Origin: Microbotryum silenes-acaulis
Taxonomy: Eukaryota; Basidiomycota; Microbotryomycetes; Microbotryales; Microbotryaceae
Length of the DNA: 64,000 nt
Assembly (NCBI GenBank): GCA_003665825.1
Contig: QPFY01000011.1
Coordinates: forward strand, 248,001-312,000
Reading direction: 5' to 3'
The notes under the pieces are model-generated. The model had not been told where the DNA came from, did not search any database, and saw only the letters and a program-made list of their open reading frames with translations. Positions 29,872-40,106 of the stretch are shown piece by piece (the first letter of the stretch is position 1; each line of letters opens with the position of its first letter). Position numbers and translations under genes: made by a program.

Positions 29872-31932
29872 TCAAGTGCGAATCTCTCGTGGGGTGCGTC
29901 TGCCCCTTGGCCCGCTCTGAAAACGCACCCCTAAGTCCTCTTCCAAACCACTCCTCACGCGCTGCTGAACATCCTTTTCAAACCTCATCTTGGCCTTCTC
30001 CCACCCCCTCTGCAAACCCCAAGCCGCCAAAGTGACGCCCAACAAGCCGACGCCAGCACTCGTCATCAGATCGGCGTAATGGGTGACCTCCAATCCTACA
30101 CCGGCGAGGATCGAGCCGGTCGTCATGGACGAAGCTTCGACGACCAGTTTTTGCGCTGTAGCTTGCAGCGTTTCGGCCGGTCCTCCGGGGCAGGTGATTT
30201 GGTTGCGTCGAAGGTGCAATGGGCTAATCAGCGTGGTCGAAGCTGAAACATGCGACTCCTTTTCGGCTTGTTGAATCTGGTTCAAGAGGACGGGGGATTG
30301 CAATGAAGCGAGTGGTGCGGAGGTCGATGATTGAGGAGGGAGGAATGCGCGCGTTTGCACGAGTTCATTCGTCTTTTGGGACAAGGTGTTGGCGAGTGAA
30401 TCGAGGCGACCGGTCGAATAGAGCAGGTGTTGCTCGAAATCGACAAGGTAGGTCGTGCCTGTGACGAGAACGATCTCGGCGACGAGCTCGTCCGTCTTCC
30501 AAGGGAGGACGTACCATGCCAGCCGGTGGTCGAAAACTTGTCGAAGCGCCTTCATCGAGTTTTGCATATGTTCCTCGGGGACTTTTAACCCTTGCGAGCC
30601 GACGCCGAGAGAAGCGAGCACGGCCGAGGTCGCTTCGTCAATGATAAAATTCAGAGCGGCGATATCAGTCTCGACCTTATGCAAGCCATCCTGGATCTTG
30701 GCGCCTTCAACCGCACTGGCCTCGATCGCCTTGTCGAGCGTGAACTCGGCCGCTTGGCGGTGCAGTGTCGGCCGGTCGACGGACGAGATGAGTCGCTTGA
30801 CCTCGTCCTTGAGGTGCGGAACGCCGGATTTGATGAAGGCGCTCTGGAAGTGTTCGAACGAGTCGGGTTGGGATGTCGCTTCTGCCGCTTGTAATGAGTC
30901 CAATGCGGAAGAGGCCTGCTCGGACGAGATGGCGATGATCTCGGACTCGTCTTTGGAGGATGGGTACACGGTCGACAGTTGGTGGGAGAGGGATCGGAGT
31001 GAAGAGGCGGCGCTCGAAGGGGACGCATCGAGCGTATTGAGTGCGAGGATGAGGTTGGGCTTGCCCTTGATTTCGTTGAGCAAGGACCGCGTCGAAGCTG
31101 AGGAGAGAGCTCGATCGCTCGAAAGGACGAGCACGACAACGTCCGAGGAGAAGAGCGAGTCGAACGAAACTTGTTTCGGCGCTAGGTCTGTCAAGACAAA
31201 ACGATGTGGTAAGTGAGCTTGGTTACGAGCTCATATTGCTGGAAGCATTTTCCAACTGACCACCGTGTATCAACTCGACCACTTGTACGCGATGTGCTTC
31301 GAGCCAAGCCGAGGGCAGCTCGAGTTCGTTCGTGCTCGCGTTCGCTCGGGGGACATCGCCAGGTCTGTGGTGGACGCGAACGGTCAGAGACAGCTCTTCT
31401 GGTGTATGATCCATCTCACTCTCGGACTGACTTTATAGTGAGCACTTCCGAGTCGGTGAGCCGGGAATGTCGGGCGGCCAGGGCCAAACTGACTTGAGCA
31501 TTCGACGCGAGCGGTTCGTCCAGCATGGCGGTGACGATGGGGGAGACCCCGCTCCAATGATCACCCGCGACTGTTGATGAGCTGTGTGAGTTCCTGGTTG
31601 GAGCATAATCGGATGTGTACGCTGAACTGACAGGCTATGGTCGCACGTGTGTTCTGAGAGAGGTCATTGAGCCGATGCGAGGCGTGTCGTATCCGTTCTG
31701 GCCAGCGAAAATCGCCCAAGAGCGGATACCGATCGAGCAGAGCTGCCAATGATCGCAAGGCGTCGTCGGTGGAGGAGGGAGAGGCCGCGGAGGGTGTCCG
31801 AGGTGGGGTTGAGGCTGGTGCGACGGAGGAAAGTGGTCGAATTCGGTATGCGAGCGCTGCGACGGTTGACGGTCGGGCCCGCGAAAAGCAGCACGTCGCT
31901 ATCCGACTGGTGGTCGTCCTTGTGGACAGCAT
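29872..31932 (-). CDS. Mmc1-like, dynamin-related mitochondrial protein
   Basis: The proposed exons are 31932-31632, 31570-31494, 31426-31264 and 31187-29872, which keep frame and give 618 residues. The third donor (GTGGTC) is weak. The N-terminus (MLSTRTTTSRIATCCFSRAR) is Arg/Ser-rich without acids, a mitochondrial presequence. Near residue 100, AGDHWSGVSP stands where a GTPase P-loop is expected but lacks the Lys-Ser/Thr. DVVVLVLSSDRALS and NLILALNTLD resemble G3-G4 surroundings. The C-terminal half is helical, with a membrane-like GVGLLGVTLAAWGLQRGWEKA segment near the end. This matches fungal Mmc1-type proteins as I know them. Loss of nucleotide binding and a mitochondrial membrane role are inferences. 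Confidence 0.6.
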
Positions 31933-32035
31933 GTTGCTCTCTAAGCCTGAGCGAGCAGGGGGGTCGGTGGGAGCGTGGCACAGAGTAGGAGTCTCAAGCG
32001 CGTTGCCGTCGCGAGGTCAGCAGGTCGCGCGCTGT

Positions 32036-32067
32036 CCTGCTCAGTCCTGCTCAGTCCTGCTCAGTCT
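32036..32067. repeat. Tandem CTGCTCAGTC in the divergent promoter
   Basis: Three head-to-tail copies of a 10-bp unit (CCTGCTCAGT) lie between the divergent starts at 31932 and about 32220. It could affect both promoters. Confidence 0.8.
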
Positions 32068-32219
32068 GTTGTGACTGTCTGTGAGCTGTCGCGAGTTGTC
32101 GCGAACTTTTGATTTTTGTTCGAGCAGTCGCCGCCGATCGTCTTCTGGGTCTGCCCGCCGCCCGCCGACTACTTTGAAGCCCCTTTCCACCCACTGCCCA
32201 GAGCTCGCCCTTCCACACA

Positions 32220-32935
32220 TGTCGGCCTCACCACTCGCAACCACCAAATCCAAGCATTTCCCTTCCCCTTCGCCAGCGGCCTCGACTTCTTCAGCAGCCA
32301 CCACCACCAGCACCCTCACCACCACCACCACTAAACCCAGTCGGTCCTCTCCCCCACTTTCAAGTTGTCCCTCCCCGTAGACTCGCGCTGGGTTGCGACT
32401 GACTACGCTTTCTCACTCTTTTCGCGCTTCGTTCACGTAACCAAAGACAACGTCTTCTCCAACGACGGCTCGTTCCTGACCCGCTTCAAAAAGGTCGATC
32501 CGATACAGGACGCGACCGAGGAGAAGAAGCGCGTGCAGCAGCAGTTGCTCAGGTACGTATTTGTTCTGTTCTCCCTTTCACGATGGGGGTATCGTGGACA
32601 GACTGATGAAATACTCTGGTGGGGATATATAGAAAGAAAGCCGCGGATGAGAGGTTGTGAGTGCACCCGGCCCGGCCGAACGGCTTCCTCATCCTGACCC
32701 CTCTTGAGAGTCCCACAGTAAGAACCGAGGCAAACGACCCTTAATGACCCCAACATCCGCAACAACCAACTCCACCACCGACCCAGCTACCCACGACACC
32801 TCGTCGACCAAGAAAGCGAAGACCTCATCCAACCCGGACGAACAAGATCGGTCAGAGTATCAGAAAGAGGTCGATCGGCTCAAGAGGGCGGGCGGGTTGA
32901 GGGATGAAGGGTATGCGGTTAGGCCGGTGTTGAAA
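32220..32935 (+). CDS. Conserved basidiomycete protein of unknown function
   Basis: The clear exon (about 32358-32550) reads FKLSLPVDSRWVATDYAF, then HVTKDNVFSNDGSFLTRFKK, to a GTACGT donor. A short exon KKAADER follows near 32632-32653, with a GTGAGT donor. A last exon from about 32718 runs through NRGKRPLMTP and EYQKEVDRLKRAGGL to RPVLK and the stop near 32935. The N-terminal exon is uncertain: MSASPLATTKSKHFPSPSP at 32220 is in a different frame from the conserved exon and no intron of normal size joins them, so either an intron is atypical or the true start is elsewhere. The Lys-rich segment suggests a nuclear protein. I do not recognise the family. Confidence 0.5.
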
Positions 32936-33366
32936 TGATGTAATAAGAGATGATGTTGGGTATTGGCGGAAGAGTTGGGTGAGCTCGCTCAGCGCGGAGA
33001 GCAGATTGTGAGAGCTGAATTTGGCGTTCGGGATGGAACGCTTGGGGCTGGTCCTCTTGATCTTTCCACCCGGCTTGAGAATTGCGTGAAAGAGTTCAGT
33101 GCAAGTAGCTAACGACTCTGGGATTGAGGACACATTTTATTTTTTATTTTTTCGTCTGCTCTGCTCGACTCGTGCGTAGACTGACGGGCAAAACTTGGCT
33201 CGTCGACAATCTGCCGGAATCGTTTTTCTCGTCAGGAGGATGCGAGGGCCAAACTCATCACGGCCCTGGCTGGCACATTTGCAACACACTACCCTCCCTC
33301 TTCCCAACTCAATATTGCCCTTCGCCATTTTCACGAGCCCCTCCCCTTAAATACACACCCTTACTC

Positions 33367-34684
33367 ATGTCCTTCACCCCCGAAGCCCTCCACACGACCT
33401 ACAGCTGGGTCGCCCATCTCGACGATGAAGCGCCCCACGCCCTCCACCCTTCTTTGCGGATGACCGTCGCCCGGGATTTGGGCATCTTGCGAGGCTCATG
33501 GACGTTCGATCCTTCTTTGAGGTGGATGAGAAGGGAGAAGAGGGAGCCTGTTTGGAGGTACATTTCCCCTGAGGAGAGGAGCGGGTTGGGGATTCGAGTC
33601 GAGCTCGAGGTGGTTGGAGGGGGTGCGGACGACAGGTTGGTGGCAGAGGTTCGAAGCTTTGAGGAAGGCATGGACGGCAATTTGCCGGTCGAATTCGACT
33701 TGGACTTCGCTGGGGACTGCGACGCTTTGGATGTGATGAAGTCTTTGAGAGGCAAGGTCAAAGTCACGGTCACGTTTGGGAACTTGCCAAGCAGGCAGAT
33801 GGAGACGATGATGGTGAGCGAGCAGGGGTCGGGTGAGGACGTATGGGACGAGGATATATGTCGACGCTTGTTGGAGCGCGAGAGGCTTTGGAGAGGTCAG
33901 TTCCTGGCGTCAAGGAATCGATACACCTCAAAGCTCATACAAGCTTACCCCCTAACTCAGGCCACCAAAGCACTCCCCACCCCTTCGATGTACGCTTCAC
34001 CTTCGAAGATGACCCTCGTCCCCTTTTTTCGAGAACGCGGATTTCCTCGTCGCCAACTCGCCCTACTGGCAAAGCATGCTCCAGGGTGGATTCCTCGAGG
34101 CGGCCAAGACGACCGACCCTTCCTCTACCGAGCGAACTTGTGACTATCCTATGCACATCGTTCGAGTGAGAGAAGCGAGGAGGGAGGATTACCGCGACGT
34201 GTTGGTTTGGCTGCGCACGGGTCATCTCGTCAATTTCGAAACGGAGGAGCAGGAACAGGTCGAACACATGGGTACGAGTAGCTCGACCTTAGAAGGACAC
34301 GTTTTCGACATGGAACTGGGCACGCTCGTCAAAGTTTCGGGAATGTATCGTCTCGCGCTTGCGTTGGAGCTTGGACCCCTGCGGGGCGAGATGTTGCAGT
34401 TGTTGAAAAGCCAGATCGAAGCGGGCTTTGAGCTCGAGGTCTTGTGGGAAGAACTCCCTCTTGAGCATGATGACGTGATGGAAATACTGGTTGAGCAATT
34501 GGCTCAGAGAGGGGACTGGATCGAAGGAACGGATGGCTTCAAGATCCTTCAAGAATGGGTGGAGCGTGGGGAGATGGGAGAAGCGGGGAAGTGCGCGCTC
34601 GAGTTGCTGGGGAAGAGGTTTGAGAACGAGCGAGAAAAGGTGGAGAGAGAGCGCGAGTTGAGGGAGATGAGGCTGATCAGGTGA
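33367..34684 (+). CDS. BTB (POZ) domain protein, 1-nt frameshift
   Basis: Exon 1 is 33367-33895 and exon 2 is 33961-34684 (GTCAGT...CTCAG intron). The start MSFTPEALHTTYSWVAHL is the first ATG before the conserved frame. The N-terminal ~170 residues may be a MATH-like beta domain. Exon 2 opens with the BTB signature HPFDVRFTFEDD, then ENADFLVANSPYWQSMLQGG and a later DYRDVLVWLRTG, followed by a helical C-terminal region to MRLIR. The BTB frame changes by one base at a run of six T (34024-34029). The total length is one short of a multiple of three. The gene is either a recent pseudogene or has a homopolymer sequencing error. BTB proteins usually dimerise and often serve as Cullin-3 adaptors. 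Confidence 0.7.
34024..34029 (+). other. Homopolymer T run at the BTB frameshift
   Basis: Six T residues stand between the frame ending DPRPLF and the frame beginning FENADFL. The two frames differ by exactly one base here. Confidence 0.7.
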
Positions 34685-34984
34685 TTGATGAAATTGGCGC
34701 AGGTTTCGAAGACGTTTTTGTCATTTGACATGTGTCTGTGCCTGTGGTATCTGCGCGGATGCGCGTGCGTTTAGTCATTAGTCACTTTGGTATTGGAGTT
34801 TGATCTGTTTAAGTTAGGGAGCGCGCGGGGCTTTCTTCCCGCGCGGCTGTTTGCTCTTGGTAGCTTTCTCATCACTCGCTCTACATTGTGGTCCTGACTT
34901 GTCGGCGTCGTGCACCCTCACCTATCGGAAGGCTTTACTTCCGCGCTCGCATCTTTTCTAAGATACACCTATGTCATTCCGACA

Positions 34985-35596
34985 GGCGACGCCCCTTCGT
35001 GGGAACCTTCGTGTTGAAAGAGGATTCAGCGCATGCATCTCTTGAAGGTGCTTTCACTTTTGGTGTACTGGTTAAGGCGACCAGGATGGTTTTACAACAC
35101 TTCGGCCGAGCTCGTGCTCTCTCAAAGCTGTGGCCACACCTCGATCCATTTGGTCTCGTCGGTTTCTGTGTCGAGCGCGACCTCAAGATTTCTCTGGACG
35201 AGCAAGTCAAACATTTGCTCAATCTATACGACAGCGATTTCGATGCGACCCGTCTTTCCCATTCATCGTCTCAAGCATGCTCCGCCGACGAGATGTGTTT
35301 CGCCAACTCGCTTTTCGGGTCCCCAAAGAGAAGGTGGCTCGAATCGCAGCAGCACTGCTCGAAATCGACATGGATGTTGTGTCCGAAATGATCAAAAAAA
35401 TCCAAGGAAACGACAAGGTACAAGGCAACAACAGAAGCAGAGAAGCATATTCAACCGTATTCTGGCGAAATTGCAAAGTGTCGGAGACAAAATTCTCGGC
35501 ACAACTGCGCAGATGCTCGACATGAGGAATGAGATCCGCGGATACTGTGGGAGCTCAGGGGAGTTGCAATACGAACGCACGGACAAAGATACGTGA
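34985..35596 (+). pseudogene. Helitron Rep N-terminal (Helitron-like N) fragment
   Basis: Consecutive blocks in slightly shifted frames match the Helitron-like N domain. WPHLDPFGLVGFCVERDLKI, then EQVKHLLNLYDSDFDA, lie at about 35120-35250. FPFIVSSMLRRRDVFRQLAF, then EKVARIAAALLEIDMDVV, lie at about 35253-35400. KLQSVGDKILGTTAQMLDMR and NEIRGYCGSSGE lie at about 35470-35560. The final block is where TINPxD normally follows, but the sequence diverges there. Two frame changes near 35250 and 35430 break it. The HUH nuclease and Pif1 helicase domains are absent. Confidence 0.7.
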
Positions 35597-35599
35597 GCA

Positions 35600-36519
35600 A
35601 GCAGGATCCGAGGGAGGAGAGAGGAGCGGAACGACAGTAGAGGGAGGGGAAGGGGAGAGTCGGAGTCTTCGGCTGAGGGAGGCGATTGAAGGGTTTCGGG
35701 AGTGCGACCGCGGGGCACTACTTCTTTCGAGTCGAAGTGAGAACTCTCAAGGGCAATTAGCTACGAGATCCTTGTAATTACAGTAGCTTTCTACAAGAGT
35801 ACGGTGAAGAAGAAGAGAGAGAGAGAGATAACACAACCGACTCGCTATTTAACAAGAACTGTTGCACTGCCCCTCGTTGCCAACCTCGCAGTCGACCCCG
35901 GAAGCAGCACCGCACTATAAAAATAGACACATACTAAAGAGAGTGAGAGCGCACCACATCGATACTGATACTGATACTAAAATAGACACACATCCGAGAG
36001 TTCCGCGCCTTCCATCCATTTTATCCATCCTTGTCCAATCATCATCCTCCGTCATTTCCACCTTCGCACCGCTTCCGCACCGCATTGGCACAGCATCCTA
36101 CCTAACGGTACCCTGCACCGCTTGCACCCATCAACGACGTTGCTCCGACGATTAGTCATTATTGATGTACACCTCTCGATCATAGGAGAACCCCATCCGC
36201 GCCTCCATGTGAGCGAGGCGAGGCGACAGCAAGCGCATGATTGTCGCTACGATGGTGGAGGCGAGGAGTTCGGCGAGTCGGGCGATTGAAGCCTCGGAAA
36301 GACCTGCGACGGTGTTCGAGCTGGTGAGACTCGCGGTGTCGGATTCATCAACATCAACGATCATTTGACGGGTCAGAGGCGTCACCGTGCAGAGACCCGG
36401 AGGAGGGGAGACAAGACAGAGGCGTGAACCTGAGCGCGCGAGGTCCGAGTCGACCGAGACGTCCGAGTCGTAGTCTTTGACTCCTTCGTAGAGCGCGCGA
36501 GCGAAGCCAAGTTAGCCGG
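35600..36519. other. Mixed sequence, one small uncertain frame
   Basis: The minus-strand frame 36385-36152 encodes 77 residues (MTPLTRQMIVDVDESDTASL, then LSEASIARLAELLASTIVAT) with amphipathic helices, but has no recognised family and could be a retroelement gag N-terminus or chance. A GA-rich microsatellite lies at about 35805-35830. Confidence 0.35.
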
Positions 36520-36985
36520 TGAAGCCAGTCAAGTTGCAGGTTTGGGCTGAACCCGGCATCCCGTAACAAACGGCATGGGGTGATGTGCTACCAGGACGAG
36601 CCACAGATGTAACCAAGAAGAGAAAAGAAAACAAAAAGAAGAAGAATATTGAAAGGGGAACCAACAAGGAAGTCATTTTTTATTTTTTTTTTTGGGTGGG
36701 TGGGAGGAGCTCAGAAAATGGAACGGCTTTGCTTGGTCGACTCTTTCGTAGAAGCGCGGTCCGGACCAGGTAGCGGGGACCAGTCGAGTTGCAGTATCAG
36801 GCATGAAACCCGGCATCCCGTAACAAACGGAATGGGTTGGAAGAAAGTACCCACGAGACGAGAGACCCAGAGATAATAAGAGAAATAATAAAAGAAAGAA
36901 AAGATACCAACAAGGGTTTTTTTTTTTTTTTTTTTTTTTTAAGGGTGGGTGGGAGCAGCTCAAAAATAGGACACTTTGCTTGGAA
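36520..36985. repeat. Tandem pair of ~210-bp units with poly-T
   Basis: Unit 1 (about 36520-36745) and unit 2 (about 36780-36985) share ACCCGGCATCCCGTAACAAA, purine-rich stretches with AAGAAAAG, ACCAACAAGG, a T-run (24 T at 36917-36940 in unit 2), GGGTGGGTGGGAG and CTTTGCTTGG. They differ by substitutions and indels. There is no coding potential. Confidence 0.7.
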
Positions 36986-36986
36986 A

Positions 36987-37645
36987 GCGTGGATCCTATT
37001 AGTACTCAGAATACTGCAAAGACTGGGAGGCTTGGCATAGCATACCTTTGCTTGGAAAGCGTGACACTCGTGATAAGGGGACCGACCCTGAACGCTGGCA
37101 CGTTGGGTGGCGAGTGTAGTCTGTTGCGCAAGGTAGCCAAGTAAGTTAACATGCCCAACAAGGACAGTTGTGAGCAGGAGTACCAAAAGGTAGAGCCTGA
37201 TGCGGGGGAGTGATGTACCTTAGCTCAGGGAGCGTGACTCGGTACTCAGCAGAAGAAGGTGTAGCTACACTGGCAGGTGTAGGGCAGAATGGCTGCATAC
37301 AGGGTATGAACAGTTAGTCAACAATCCAACAAGGAAGGTTGAGAGGAAGAGGCGTACACAGTGGGCAGCTGTCCGTCGTAGTCTGGCAGGGCAGAAGACT
37401 GGGAGGCAGTTGCGTGTTCGTATCGCTGGGGAGGTCCTGTGAGACGCTCGAAACCCGGAACCTGTCAGCCAAAGGGCGTGAGGGCAGGAAGAGATCTAGG
37501 ACGGCAACCAACCTTGGCAGGAGGTGGCAAAGGTACGCAGCGAATACTGGTACGGCAACAGCAGGCAGTGCGGAACGGACCCAGTGCGGCGGGAGCGTGC
37601 TTGGGGAAATTCCTGCGCGGGTGCGGCTTACGGGCCAAGGCTCGA
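36987..37645. repeat. Dispersed repeat, copy B (about 660 bp)
   Basis: This is the second copy of the non-coding repeat at 15983-16625, with the same orientation and order of landmarks. Similarity stops after CGGCTTA(C/T)GG(G/A)CCAAGGCTC. What follows differs in the two copies, so the right boundary is real at about this point. Confidence 0.75.
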
Positions 37646-38260
37646 GGAATGCACCTCAGGCTATGGGCCGCCGTTTGGGCAACAAATGGATCTGCGCGCC
37701 CGGGGCTACTTGCGCGTTACGATTCGTTTGTACGCGCGCCGAAAATCGTGCAATTGCGCGCCAAAGGGCCTTCATACGCGCGTCATTCACTCTTGGACGC
37801 ACTTTTGGTCTCTAACGCGCTCTGGAACCTGCGGAGTTGCGCGCTTTCCAGGAAAAACATCTGTTTCTGGCCCCTATTGGCGGTCCACGCGCGTTTCGCT
37901 CACTGTTAGACTCGCTCGCCCCGCCGTATCCGCGCACGGACGGGGCATTACACGCGCTACAGCGCGCTCATGCGCGCGCAACCTACTCAATCTACGCGCT
38001 TTTTGGTATTTTTCCAAAAATAAAAAATAAACCGGAAAAATGATTTTGATTTTTTCAATTTTCGTAGCTAAATTCCGAACCCCGCACTCCCCGCTCTTTA
38101 CGATTTGCGCGCCTCGGAAGCTGCTTACGCGCGCTCGCAAACAGTTCTCACGCTCGCAGAAACGCAGATGCGCGCGACCGGAAACGCTCTCACACGCTCG
38201 CGGCTTTTGGTACTTGCGCGACAATCGACACCGAGGAGGATTGCCTTTTTACTCCGCGGT
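37646..38260. repeat. Tract crowded with ACGCGC / GCGCGC motifs
   Basis: More than twenty TACGCGC, TTGCGCG or ACGCGCT hexamer-like motifs occur in both orientations over 600 bp, roughly one per 25-30 bp. An AT-rich core (TTTTTCCAAAAATAAAAAAT, about 38010-38030) lies in the middle. There is no coding frame of credible composition. The pattern resembles the subterminal binding-site arrays of DNA transposons, but no terminal repeat was found. Confidence 0.5.
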
Positions 38261-38423
38261 GTGGATCTCATTTTCATGGCAGGAGGGCGTTTGCTCCGAT
38301 TGCTAAGTCTTGATGTACTTGCAAATAGTGACATTGCTAGGGTGTATTGGGTTGGTGTTGTGGCTGTTGAAGGCGTTCGAGGCTGAGGGCTGGGCACTCG
38401 GGCTCCATAAGTTGAGTTCCAGA

Positions 38424-38937
38424 CAAGGGTTCTCATAGGATCAGATCACCGGAGGATCGGATCAGATCCGATTTTTTTTTCCCAATCCGCGTTGATCTAT
38501 CCTTTCTTGATCCTATCCAGAAGGATCAATTTGATCTGAGACATTTAATTGCCTTATATGGCAACAGATGACTACACCTCACTAGTTGTCGCTATCGGTG
38601 TTGAGCGCATCATTCTCACTACTACCACCACTATTGTGCCCATCATAACTATCTTCCTCATCCTTGTCGGAATCATTAGCATCATCATCATCCGAAATAA
38701 TCACCTCACTGATTCGCCTTTTTCTATGAGCTCCGATCGCGCGCGTTGCCCTCGCCGGTGTAGGTGGGTTTCGCATGACATCTACAAAATGCGAACATGA
38801 TTTTATAGTCAGTTTAGATTTGTGTAACAAAGGTCATGTCGGATAGTGGTACATACCCTGTAGCGCGCTCTTGTGAACGGCAGGTATCAGTTAAAGGGCT
38901 ATCTACCAAGTAACGACGCTACATCGCCTCCCCCGCC

Positions 38938-38977
<40 letters not shown>

Positions 38978-39093
38978 CTTTCTCCGAGGCATGATCTATC
39001 CTATCTTGATCCTGCCCAGCTAGGATCAGGATCGATCTGATCCTAAAAATTAGGATCAGGATCAGATCTGATCTGATCCTATGACAACCCTTG
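38424..39093 (-). mobile_element. hAT-type non-autonomous element (670 bp)
   Basis: The terminal inverted repeats are CAAGGGTTCTCATAGGATCA (left) and CAAGGGTTGTCATAGGATCA (right, minus strand), one mismatch in the first 20. Both are followed inward by GATC-rich repeats. The perfect 8-bp target duplication GTTCCAGA (38416-38423, 39094-39101) is diagnostic for hAT elements. The interior has a minus-strand frame (38830-38582) with RKRRISEVIISDDDD, probably a residue of a hAT protein, and a run of 37 T at 38941-38977. Confidence 0.85.
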
Positions 39094-39101
39094 GTTCCAG
39101 A

Positions 39102-39525
39102 GAACTACATAGTAGGGCTCGTTCCAGAGAATTATTTGTCGGGGTGGACCGACAAATCCTGCGCCGGTGCTCACGGCCAAGAGTCTTGGTATGCAGCAGC
39201 AGAATCGTATATCAAACATCAGCACTGGAAGTCTGATCCAGCCGGAGTCAGGAGGGCTCAAAGCTCAAAGAGCTCCCAGCTTGCAACGTAGTGTCGTACC
39301 TGCACCCTTGGCGGCCAACTCCCTCTCCCAAGTCAGAATGATGCCATCTAATTTTCTCATGATAGCAGTTGAAGGCTGTCGAGTGAAACAGAGTCGTTAT
39401 GAAAGCGGGGAATAACTGGACAAGACGGTGGACGTGGGGGCGGTGTGTGTGTGGAAGAAGGCGGCCGCGCGAGTCCGCGCGAGTCGCGCGCGTGAGCTCG
39501 CGTGTGTCGCGCATGAACGAGGCTA
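39102..39525. other. Left flank of the large palindrome
   Basis: No gene is seen. The last 70 bases are rich in CGCGAGTC/GTCGCGCG motifs. Identity with the right flank begins abruptly at 39526. Confidence 0.5.
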
Positions 39526-39629
39526 CACGCCCAACCCTGCGGCGCGGGATTCCCAGGCGCGCCGATGAGCTGCGGCCAGATTGGCTTAATCACGAAGTTC
39601 CCAGGTGGGTTTCACCTGAGGCCCCCGCG

Positions 39630-39651
39630 AGTTCTCGCGGGGGATCATGAG
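39630..39651. other. Perfect hairpin near the unit end
   Basis: CCCCCGCGAG and CTCGCGGGGG are separated by two bases, forming a 10-bp stem. The mirrored copy is at about 56844-56865. It lies about 100 bp inside the unit terminus and may be a structural end signal. This is inference. Confidence 0.7.
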
Positions 39652-40106
39652 CTGCTGGGGATCAGACGCTTTGGTCTGGGTGAATGACCTGATCACGAAA
39701 ACGACATCCCGGGGGGGATTGATTGGCTTTGCCCATCAAGTGGTCTGCTCCATCTGAGTGTATGACGAAAGTAAAAAAAAGCTGGAATGATTGGCTTCAT
39801 GACTAGTAATCCGAGGAAAATACTGAGACGGTGCAACATTCATCGTTACACAGTCCAGCATTTAAAATGTAAACAAGTTGATCTTTGGCCAGGTACGCGA
39901 CGCGTCAGCACTGCAGACGCAGGACTCGGCAGTGTGAGCGCGTGACTCCGCGTTCAGCGCTCACGCGGAGGGGCTATCTTGCAATTGCTCCGGAGAGTCA
40001 CCGAGACGATTCGCCTTATTAGAAAGATTAGAAAGCCGCGCCCCGCCTTTTGGCCTTGTGTTACCCATTTCAATCGACCCTTACGGCGTACAACTTACTT
40101 ACGCAC

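Noticed and set aside
30455..31216. 253-codon plus-strand frame
   Set aside because: It is antisense to the Mmc1-like gene, which has domain support and splice sites.
38461..39090. hAT element considered as a foldback hairpin formed by GATC repeats
   Set aside because: The defined 20-bp ends and the 8-bp target duplication explain it better as a hAT MITE.
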